NCBI GenBank assembly: GCA_023053545.1 | Contig: JAKZAN010000004.1 | Span: 1,736,001 to 1,800,000, forward strand | DNA from: Lepidurus packardi | Lineage: Eukaryota; Arthropoda; Branchiopoda; Notostraca; Triopsidae | Direction of reading: 5' to 3' | Length of the DNA stretch: 64,000 bases | Shown: piece after piece, positions 56,416 to 64,000 of the stretch | Numbering within the stretch: position 1 is the first letter of the stretch | How the letters are laid out: every line of letters starts with the position of its first letter | The notes under the pieces: generated by a model | Told to the model about the DNA's origin: nothing | Database searches by the model: none | Seen by the model: only the letters and a program-made list of their open reading frames with translations | Translations under genes and position numbers: made by a program

Positions 56416-56502
56416 TCGTATAAAAAGGGACCTGAATGCTTGGAAGAGCGCACAGTCCCTCTTCATCCTCTCGAAGAAGCTCAAAGCAACTCCTATCAAA
56501 CC

Positions 56503-57046
56503 ATGAAGCTGGTAAGTTTAAGATAAACCATCCTAAGAAAGTTCAAATTTATACTTAAAAGTCCCTTTTTTTCCACAAGATCATCCTCACTGCTCTAGTG
56601 GCCGTAGCCTTGGCTCGTCCTCAAAGCCAAGCACCCGTCTCCATCATCAGCCAACAGCAAGAAGTCAATTTAGACGGAAGCTACAACTTCAGGTAACGTA
56701 TCCAATGCAGTTATCTCGTGGAAATGTTGCTGTCCTTCGAAGTAAATTAAATGTCTTCAACATGTTTCTGTCTTGCCCTTCTGTGTATGTATTTAGTTTC
56801 CAAACTGGTGATGGTATTTCCCGCCAAGAGTCTGGGCAACAGAAGCAAATCACTCCCACCGATGCCGGCGCCACTTCCCAAGGCGGGTACTCCTACACCG
56901 CGCCTGATGGTACCGTGATCACCCTGAGCTTTGTCGCTGACGAGAACGGATTCCAACCCAGAGGAGAACATCTTCCAACCCCACCTCCCATGCCTGCGCA
57001 TGTCGTTCAGCTTTTAGAGACACTTCGTGCTGCCGGTGCTCTGTAA
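56503..57046 (+). CDS. RR-1 cuticle protein, array member, b pair
   Basis: Exons 56503-56511, 56580-56692 and 56797-57046; 123 residues. The TATA box starts at 56419. Signal MKLIILTALVAVALARPQ. RR-1 region NLDGSYNFSFQTGDG, QGGYSYTAPDGTV, SFVADENGFQPRGEHLP; tail PTPPPMPAHVVQLLETLRAA, GAL. It is nearly the same as the 60984 gene through exons, introns and about 200 bp upstream, making them the youngest pair in the array. NLDG and FQPRGEHLP mark this pair off from the other members. A chitin-binding structural cuticle protein by family inference. Confidence 0.94.
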
Positions 57047-57049
57047 ACT

Positions 57050-58255
57050 CCTTTGCTTTAAAGATCCTTGCCTGTCATTTCGCCCTGACGTACTTGAAAG
57101 ATTTTTATAAATAAATGGAAAGTTTACTTTTGAAATCTGTTGTACTTTATTTTTTAAACTTACATATAATAACTGAACGCATGTCTTATTGTTACGAGTT
57201 GTACGATCCTTATGACATTAACCTTCTTCAATAACCTTCACATATCGGAAGTACCTGCAAATGTATCCTTTTTCAGTGTTGAAGTTTGAATATATGTTCC
57301 TATTCAATTTTACTCACGGGTCATTTCGCTGTACACGATGCTAAGTGTGAACAAGTATATACACCGGCCTAACCCAAATTAGCCTTCACCCATTAGCGCG
57401 TTAAGACCAAAACTTTTCACTTTTGCCAACAACCAAATAGTAAAGGGCTAAGGGTTGGGTTCGCACTCTGATTGGACGGATGTCTTTCCCGTGTTCACTT
57501 CAAGCTATGCACTATACTACATTCAATGCAGATACAGTACTTGGATATTTTTGTGAAAATATATTTAAATCGTATTTTTTAATTGTTAAGACGTGGAAAC
57601 ATTAGTACAAGAATACATTCTTTTAATCAAATATATTTAGTTCGCCTTTGCACTGCTGACGATAAATAAGAGTGATTTAGCTTCACCATAACACTGCAAA
57701 AAAAAAGAAAAAAGTTCTTAACGGCATTTAGCACAAACATTCTGCCAGGAATTGCGTCGTTTTTTTTAAAGGAGTATAGTAATGAAACATTTTTCGAACC
57801 TTCCAAGACCTTTTTGCGAAAGAGTCACACATGGAAAGAGTCATTGCATTGCAAAAGGCTCACGATCCTGACCTTTTTATGATTTGAGAATGTAATCATC
57901 AAGGGCTTCAAATTATCGCGAAAAGATGTTCGTGTTATTGGTAACTGCTGCCGAATTCTCAAGTTTCGCTTGGTTACTACTCAGTGAAGTTAAAGTATTA
58001 CATCAAAGGCCAACTTAAATATGGTAAACACCTTCTGAAGTATCATCGAAGCGGTTACCGGAAACCCTTCATAAAAGCTATAAATAGGCTAATGTGAAAG
58101 GCACGATTGAAGCAAACGAGCTTAAGTTTCAAGGAAACTACAATGTAAGGAAAACTACATTGAAAATGTGAAAAGGAACAGTTTCGGAAAGGTCTAGGAT
58201 GGGTGTTTTCGCTTACGAAAGGAGCATCTTCCGTGTCAGTCATGACGCATGCATT
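57050..58255. other. Array spacer (d3 type, then upstream module a)
   Basis: No gene. It matches 61530-61795 and 62080-63060. The inverted-repeat element at 61796-61977 has no counterpart here. The nuclear-receptor-type site is AAAGGCCA (58005-58012) in this copy. Confidence 0.6.
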
Positions 58256-58339
58256 CCGTATAAAAAGGGACTGGACTGTTCGAAGTATCATCAGTCCTTC
58301 TTCATCCTCTCGAAGACACTCAAGCAACTCCTTTCAACC

Positions 58340-58852
58340 ATGAAGCTGGTAACTTAAGGCTAAAACCATACTAGTCAGAAAGTTCAAGTTTAAACAGAGA
58401 GTGGTTTCCTTTTCCTATAGATCATCCTCGCTGCTCTAGTGACCGTAGCCTTGGCTCGTCCTCAAAGCCAAACGCCCGTTCCCATCATCAGCCAACAGCA
58501 AGAAGTGAACGGCGATGGAAGCTACAGGTTCAGGTACAAAGAGCGTCTCATGATTACATTTCGGTTTTCATTTACTTTACGATATTCCTTCTTTGGTTTT
58601 AGTTTCCAAACTGGCGATGGCATTTCTCGTCAAGAGTCCGGACAACAGAAGCAAATCACGCCCACCGACGCCGGCGCCACTTCCCAAGGCGGATACTCCT
58701 ACACCGCGCCTGATGGTACCGTCATCACCATGAGCTTTGTCGCAGACGAAAACGGATTTCGCCCAGTAGGAGATCACATTCCTACTCCCCCACCCATGCC
58801 TGAACATGTTATCAAACTTTTGGCGACCCTTCGTGCTGCCGGAGTCTTGTAA
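58340..58852 (+). CDS. RR-1 cuticle protein, array member
   Basis: Exons 58340-58348, 58421-58533 and 58603-58852; 123 residues. The TATA box starts at 58259. Signal MKLIILAALVTVALARPQ. RR-1 region NGDGSYRFSFQTGDG, QGGYSYTAPDGTV, SFVADENGFRPVGDHIP; tail PTPPPMPEHVIKLLATLRAA, GVL. The 69-bp intron 2 is a multiple of three with no in-frame stop, so an unspliced message would still encode an intact reading frame with 23 extra residues. The tail IKLLATLRAAGVL is shared only with the 63145 gene. A chitin-binding structural protein by family inference. Confidence 0.94.
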
Positions 58853-58859
58853 AAACCAT

Positions 58860-59520
58860 CTTCCGCTATCATAGTATCGAGAAAAACTACGGTCTGATTA
58901 ATTTGTAAGTGTACAATGACGTTGCAAACAATTTGTAAATAAATTGAACCTATATTCTTCAAAACATGCTTTAATTCTTTTGCTAATTAACTATAGGGAA
59001 GTTTAGTTTGAAATTTCCAACTTTTATTGAATGAACTGGATGAAGCTAAATCCCTAACGACCCGAATTTATAACAATTGCCATTTAATAAAATATACAGA
59101 TTTTGATAGTGCTGTTCTTCTAATTCTGGAAGCAATGAAGGAATTAGAAATTCCGTATAAAGAACAACACAAATTAGGAATTTTAATGGGATACAATTCC
59201 AAAAGCTTTCACTTTATGAAATACTTATAAGTTTTCAAAATATAGCATTCATTTACAATAACAGTAAAAAGTTCAATTCGACTATTTTAATTGAATTTCT
59301 GCACAGTTTTCAAAAACGAAATTTTAAACGATTTTGAGTTTCTAAGGGTTGTGTAAGGGTTGAATTAGAAGTATATGTAAACTATGAGTGAATTTTAACC
59401 AAGTATAATATTTCTAAATATTAAAAATAACACAAAAAAGTACGCTGCACATACATCTGCATTTAAATTTTAATAAACATACATAAATAAGCCACAATTC
59501 AGAAAGCATCAACCAGACAA
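58860..59520. other. Array spacer (d2 type)
   Basis: No gene. The open frame at 59027-59230 (MNELDEAKSL start) lies in DNA paralogous to 51475-51680, where the frame is not kept. Confidence 0.55.
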
Positions 59521-59529
59521 CTCCCCGCT

Positions 59530-59985
59530 CTCATGGAATAATTAGGAAATCACGCCGAAGAGCTCAGTACGATACCTGGGCCTTATCCTGAACGAAAGTC
59601 GAACTTGGGCGGGAAAAAATGCCTGGCCTACCAGCAAGATGCTCAACGAGAGTGGCAGCGATACAAAAAATCCAAAGCATTTCACCTTTCATCACAAGCG
59701 CCCTTATCCGTACCCTGGTAAAAGCCATTGCGTACGCAACTCTACTTTACGGGGTACCGGCTTGGTGCAACGCCCCCAATTCATCATTGAAACCCCTAAA
59801 ATAAGTACACAGATTGGCACCACTAACAGCCACGGGTGCTTTGGTCATCACTCCCACGATAGTACTTGAGTCAGAAGTTGGGGTAATACCCTTGTCTTTG
59901 CAAATAAAAAAAATGCCTCGTGGGATTCTACTCAATTCTTCATACATTTTCGGTGGCTTAACAAAGCACGTGCTATACTAATTAG
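59530..59985 (+). mobile_element. Degenerate LINE fragment, C-terminal reverse transcriptase end
   Basis: Translated pieces are SVRYLGLILNESRTWA (from about 59552), then VAAIQKIQSISPFI with KAIAYATLLYGVPAWCNAPN (about 59640-59800), and LAPLTATGALVITPTIVLES with EVGVIPLSLQIKKM (about 59810-59915). This order (RYLG block, then a YGxPAWCNA block, then a TGA-TPT-LE-E-G-PL block) is that of the thumb and post-RT region of non-LTR retrotransposons of the jockey/CR1-like group. The pieces lie in different frames, about three, so frameshifts are needed to join them. The 5' part, endonuclease and core RT motifs (FADD) are absent. It is an old 5'-truncated copy inserted in the RR-1 array between the 58340 and 60984 genes. 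Confidence 0.75.
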
Positions 59986-59989
59986 ATCA

Positions 59990-60895
59990 CTATGTATAAA
60001 CCAAATCCACTTCGTTCTAGTCCAGTTCCTCACCTGTCCAAAAGCCTTCCCTTATGTAGAAACGTTTCTATACACAGCAAAAAAATATATATTTAGTAAA
60101 GGAAAAGCCTGGATATAAATACAGCTTATCCTCCTATTAATTTCATTGCTTTAACTCTTTGTAAGCAAATGGGTTCCTCCCAAACTTAAATGATTTCCCA
60201 GCAGTACACTCGTTCTAACACACCGCAATGGAAACCTACAGTGTAGGGCGTGCCAGTATGTAAAGGCCGCCCAGTGTGATAACGTTCTGTGAGATCGCCT
60301 TCCACTAACCGAATTGAAATGTACATTTTAATAGTAAAATTTGGTAACAGGCTCATGCCTATACACCAATCTTTAAATTAAAACAGTCCCAAATTTTAAA
60401 TTATTCTCAGTTTCTAATTCTAACGCATTTACCAAATTTTAATTCTAATTGTACCAATTTAAACAGAATTATTTTCGAAGTCTGTTTTGTATCATAAATA
60501 TTACAGTAATGTCCTTCAATCATTTCTAAAACGAATCATTTTTATGATTTCGTACTTTGGTTTCGTTAGGGCGGTAAGAAAAAAACATTTAACTTGGGTG
60601 GATTTAACAAGGATAGGCTATAAGTAAAGGTTTTAGAAATAAAAATAATTAAAAATAACGTTTAAACCCTATAAAACCTATAAAACAGAACACCAGATCA
60701 ACTTTGCCATATTACTGTAAGGATGAAAGCGAATGTGAAAGGTATAGAACACAAAGAGACCGCAGTTTCAAGGAAACGTCCTCGAAATAAAAAGGTTACG
60801 GAGAAAGTGAAAACAACATTGCTCGGCCTAGTAACAATATTCTGGACGAGCCTTCTTTTATGACAGCCCAACTTCAATGTTGTCTACAAACTTTT
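59990..60895. other. Array spacer after the LINE fragment
   Basis: No gene. 60470-60570 resembles 51910-52010, and 60740-60895 is the b-type upstream module shared with the 56503 gene. Confidence 0.55.
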
Positions 60896-60983
60896 CCGTA
60901 TAAAAAGAGGCCCTGGATGCTTAGAAGATCACACAATCCATCTTTGTCCTCTCGAAGAAGCTCAAAGCAACTCCTATCAAACC

Positions 60984-61527
60984 ATGAAGCTGGTAAGTTT
61001 AAGATAAACCATCCTAAGAAAGTTCAAATTTATACTTAAAAGTCCCTTTTTTTCCACAAGATCATCCTCGCTGCTCTAGTGGCCGTAGCCTTGGCTCGTC
61101 CTCAAAGCCAAGCACCCGTCCCCATCATCAGCCAACAGCAAGACGTGAATTTAGACGGAAGTTACAACTTCAGGTAACGTATCCAATGCAGTTATCTCGT
61201 GGAAATGTTGCTGTCCTTCGAAGTAAATTAAATGTCTTCAACATGTTTCTGTCTTGCCCTTCTGTTTATGTATTTAGTTTCCAAACTGGTGATGGTATTT
61301 CCCGCCAAGAGTCTGGGCAACAGAAGCAAATCACTCCCACCGATGCCGGCGCCACTTCCCAAGGCGGGTACTCCTACACCGCGCCTGATGGTACCGTGAT
61401 CACCCTGAGCTTTGTCGCTGACGAGAACGGATTCCAACCCAGAGGAGAACATCTTCCAACCCCACCTCCCATGCCTCCGCACGTCGTTCAGCTTTTAGAG
61501 ACACTTCGTGCTGCCGGTGCTCTGTAA
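60984..61527 (+). CDS. RR-1 cuticle protein, array member, b pair
   Basis: Exons 60984-60992, 61061-61173 and 61278-61527; 123 residues. The TATA box starts at 60899. Signal MKLIILAALVAVALARPQ. RR-1 region NLDGSYNFSFQTGDG, QGGYSYTAPDGTV, SFVADENGFQPRGEHLP; tail PTPPPMPPHVVQLLETLRAA, GAL. It differs from the 56503 gene by only a few residues (Ala for Thr in the signal, Pro for Ser after APV, QDVN for QEVN, PPHV for PAHV). The introns are almost the same. The upstream duplication is recent on this evidence. A chitin-binding structural protein by family inference. Confidence 0.94.
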
Positions 61528-61795
61528 ACTCCTTTACTTTAAAGATCCTTGCCTGTCATTTCACTCTGATGTAGTAGAAACACTTTTATAAATAAATGGA
61601 AAGTTGACTTTTAAATTCTGTAGTAATTTCCTTTTGTAGCTTAACATACTTATAATATCTTCATTTATTTCTTATTGTTACGAGTTGTACGTTCCTTATA
61701 CCATTCACATCTCGGATGTATCTACAAATGTATCCTTCTTCACATTTGAATTTTGAAAACATTTGATCTAATTCAGTTGAACTCACGGGTGTATA

Positions 61796-61977
61796 CAGTT
61801 AATTAAAGGAGCAGGTCAGTCAATTAAATACTCCTTAGTATCGAAGCTAATCCCTGTTCCCTGACAAATAAAAGGTCCAAGCAAAGAAAGTGCTTAGCAA
61901 CCATGAATCCCAAAACTGTAGTTTTTTACTATTTTTTGGCAGCATTTAATTGACTGACCAGCTCCTCTAATTAACTG
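61796..61977. mobile_element. MITE-like element with 37-bp terminal inverted repeats
   Basis: The left end starts CAGTTAATTAAAGGAGC then AGGTCAGTCAATTAAATACT. The right end, reverse-complemented, starts CAGTTAATTAGAGGAGC then TGGTCAGTCAATTAAATGCT. Only three or so mismatches occur over about 37 bp. Total length is 182 bp with a non-coding centre. The element has no counterpart in the paralogous spacer after 57046, so it inserted after the duplication. The CAGT end recalls Tc1/mariner-like ends, but a clear target duplication is not visible, so the superfamily is open. Confidence 0.8.
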
Positions 61978-61979
61978 GG

Positions 61980-63060
61980 GAGTTTAGAAGGGACAACGCG
62001 TTGAGAACCCTGCCTGAGCGTAGAAGTAGGCAGGAAATGTCAGTATTGGTCTAAACAAGGGATAAGCACGGTGATTAGTCAATTCCGAAACTCCATAAGA
62101 CGATCAATAGTTTCAGTTCTATACACGGTATAGTATCCAGCTTAAAGTGAACATGGGGAAAATGCTCGGGTCGCGTCCAATGGAATTGCGGCTTAGCCAG
62201 TTAGCGCGTGAAGGGAAAAAACATTTCACTGTTGCCAATAATGAAAAGGAAAAGGGCTAAGGGGACGAGGTCGCACTCTGATTGGAAGTGTATCTTTCCA
62301 TGTTCACTTTTCGCTAGCCACTACGCTACATTAAATGGAGATACTTAAATAGAGATACTCTTATGGAGAAATTTTTGTTTAAATATACCGAAGTAGTATT
62401 TTTCAATTTTCAAGACGTCTAAAAATAACTATAAAAATAAATATTGTTTTAGTCAAGTGTATCTAATGTTTTTTTTCTTTCATTTTGACTGCAAATAATA
62501 GTGATTAAACTCATTATTACACTAAAAAATGGTAAAAAGAAGAAAATGTGTAAACGACTTTGGTGCAAATATTAGACAGAAATTGCATTGTTCTTCTGAA
62601 AGGAGTAATGAAGCGTTGTTTGAACCCTCCAAGACTTTTTTTGCGAAAGAGTATTTCATTGTGCACGGCTCACGATCCTGGCCTTTTGATTTAAAATCGT
62701 GATTCGTCAAGCCCTTAATCATATCGCGAACAGATGTTCGTATTATGGGTAACTGCTACTGAATTCTGAAATTCAGCTTGGCTACTACTCAGTGAAGATA
62801 AAATATAACCTCAAAGGTCACCTTAAATACGGTAAGCGACATTGAAGTATCATCAAGTGGTTGCCGGAAAACTTTTATAAAAGCTATGAATAGGTTAACG
62901 TGAAAGGCACGATTGAAGGAAAAGTGCATAAGTTTCAAGGAAACTACAAAATGAGAAAAACTACGTTGAGAAAGTGAAAGAGAACAGGTTCGGCCGGGTC
63001 TAGGATGGGTCTTTTCGCTTAGGAAAAGAGCATCTTCAGTGTCAGTCATGACACACGCAT
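61980..63060. other. Array spacer (d3 remainder, then upstream module a)
   Basis: No gene. From about 62195 it matches 51990-52700 and 57390-58255. Confidence 0.65.
62813..62820 (+). promoter_or_regulatory. AAAGGTCA nuclear-receptor-type site, a-type module
   Basis: Same site as 52456-52463, about 252 bp before the TATA-like box of the 63145 gene. The third a-type copy (58005-58012) reads AAAGGCCA. Confidence 0.45.
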
Positions 63061-63144
63061 TCCATATAAAAAGGGACTGGACTTTTCGAAGTATCACAGT
63101 CCTTCTTCAACCTCTCGAAGAAACTCAAGCAACACCTTTCAACC

Positions 63145-63691
63145 ATGAAGCTGGTAAATTTTGTCTAAAATCATCCTAATCAAAAAGTTCAAGTTTAAAA
63201 CAGAAAATGTTTTTTTAATTATAGATCATCCTCGCTGCTTTAATGACCGTCGCCATGGCTCGTCCTCAAAGCCAAACGCCCGTTCCCATCATCAGCCAAC
63301 AGCAAGAAGTGAATGGAGACGGAAGCTACAACTTTAGGTAACGTTTCTAATACAGTTCTATCGTGGAAGAGTTGTTGTCCTTGGAAGTAAATTTAATGTT
63401 TTCAATACGCTTTCGTCTTTTCCTCGTGTATATGTATTTAGTTTCCAAACTGGTAATGGTATTTCCCGCCAAGAGTCCGGACAACAGAAGCAAATCACGC
63501 CCACCGACGCCGGCGCCACTTCCCAAGGCGGGTACTCCTACACCGCCCCTGATGGTACCGTGATCACCATGACTTTTGTCGCTGACGAAAACGGATTCCG
63601 ACCTGTAGGAGATCACATCCCTACCCCACCTCCTATGCCTGAACATGTTATCAAACTTTTGGCGACCCTACGTGCTGCCGGAGTCTTGTAA
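63145..63691 (+). CDS. RR-1 cuticle protein, last array member in the window
   Basis: Exons 63145-63153, 63225-63337 and 63442-63691; 123 residues. A TATATAAAAA box lies at about 63065. Signal MKLIILAALMTVAMARPQ. RR-1 region NGDGSYNFSFQTGNG, QGGYSYTAPDGTV, TFVADENGFRPVGDHIP; tail PTPPPMPEHVIKLLATLRAA, GVL. The upstream module is a-type, exon 2 and intron 2 resemble the 49203 gene, and the tail matches the 58340 gene, so it is the clearest mosaic. The 3' flank to the window end is d1 type. A chitin-binding structural protein by family inference. Confidence 0.94.
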
Positions 63692-63699
63692 AACCATCT

Positions 63700-64000
63700 T
63701 CCGAAATTTTAACTATGACAAATACGATTTGATGTACGTGTACTGTACGTGTGTTGTGACGCAACAAATATTTTGTAAATAAACGGAAACTATTCTTAAA
63801 ACTTTATTTCAGTTAATTCTGCCACCTAATTAAATAAAGTAAGTCCTATAAACCGAACCAAAATTAAAGGTAAATGAGACAAAAATTGAATTAAATTAAC
63901 TGAGTTTTGATATTTTCTATCTTTGCGTTTAAAAAGGATCATCACGTAAACTACGTTTAAAACGCTTAGGAATCACTTTACAATTTGTTGGAGTAACGAA
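63700..64000. other. Array spacer (d1 type), window edge
   Basis: This matches the start of 49760-50690 and 53300-54125 (for example GAATCACTTTACA near 63970, 49996 and 53575). In both other cases a g-type RR-1 gene follows. Confidence 0.7.

Noticed and set aside
59027-59230. 67-residue open frame starting MNELDEAKSL
   Set aside because: The paralogous spacers after 51295 and 54725 do not keep the frame, so selection on a protein is unlikely.
1-64000. LTR retroelement, Polinton or other capsid- or envelope-bearing element
   Set aside because: No long direct terminal repeats, capsid, protease, integrase or envelope-like frames were noticed. The only reverse-transcriptase trace is the non-LTR fragment at 59530-59985.
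1-64000. tRNA or rRNA genes and CRISPR-like arrays
   Set aside because: No cloverleaf with matching A and B boxes was noticed by eye, and the repeats present are dispersed or tandem, not regularly spaced. A tRNA scan would settle the first point.

Overview
The window is nuclear DNA of an insect. The genes have short spliced exons with GT-AG introns and TATA boxes with short leaders. There is a tandem array of Rebers-Riddiford RR-1 cuticle-protein genes, other low-complexity cuticular-type proteins, and an AT-rich, repeat-filled background. A holometabolous insect is likely. A beetle is my guess, but the sequence does not prove it. No tRNA, rRNA, CRISPR array, LTR element or virus-derived element was recognised.

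Layout. 1-18.5 kb is a mixed block of secreted and cuticular genes. It holds a small secreted protein (2345-2824, minus); two tandem CPF/CPFL-like genes (3827-4429 and 5505-6232); a small secreted protein (7713-8153) facing a third CPF/CPFL-like gene (8333-8754, minus); a Pro/Ala/Val-rich family with two intact genes (9731-10462, 14018-15173) and a broken copy between them (11267-11740); and a Thr/Ser-rich, cysteine-free secreted protein of about 728 residues (15436-18498, minus). 18.5-33.6 kb is gene-poor. It carries several dispersed repeat families, a small secreted protein of unknown function (22560-23135, minus) and a six-exon MAP-kinase phosphatase of DUSP8/DUSP16 type (24648-27660, minus). 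33.6-37.9 kb is a compact housekeeping trio: HDAC8 (minus), an Eaf6/MEAF6 homologue (plus; divergent from HDAC8 across 307 bp) and deoxyribose-phosphate aldolase (minus; convergent with MEAF6). 38.4-38.9 kb is a fold-back element with CCTAA-like repeats in its loop. 39.5-63.7 kb is the RR-1 cluster of 13 genes: four diverged members in mixed orientation, then nine plus-strand genes that share one three-exon plan. The array continues past the window edge.

How they fit together. The cuticular genes share a simple plan: TATA box, short leader, a first exon coding three or four residues, then a secreted product. They probably act together in building cuticle. RR-1 proteins bind chitin. The CPF/CPFL-like, Pro/Ala/Val-rich and Thr-rich proteins would be matrix partners. 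Repeated local duplication dominates the block: 5' and 3' relics without coding bodies, one pseudogene, near-identical C-terminal coding regions, and RR-1 genes whose upstream and downstream modules are shuffled. The two chromatin genes (HDAC8 and an acetyltransferase-complex subunit) appear to share one intergenic promoter.

All exon boundaries were placed by hand from splice motifs, frame and similarity between copies. No database search was possible. Coordinates of repeat edges are approximate; coordinates of CDS exons are frame-checked.
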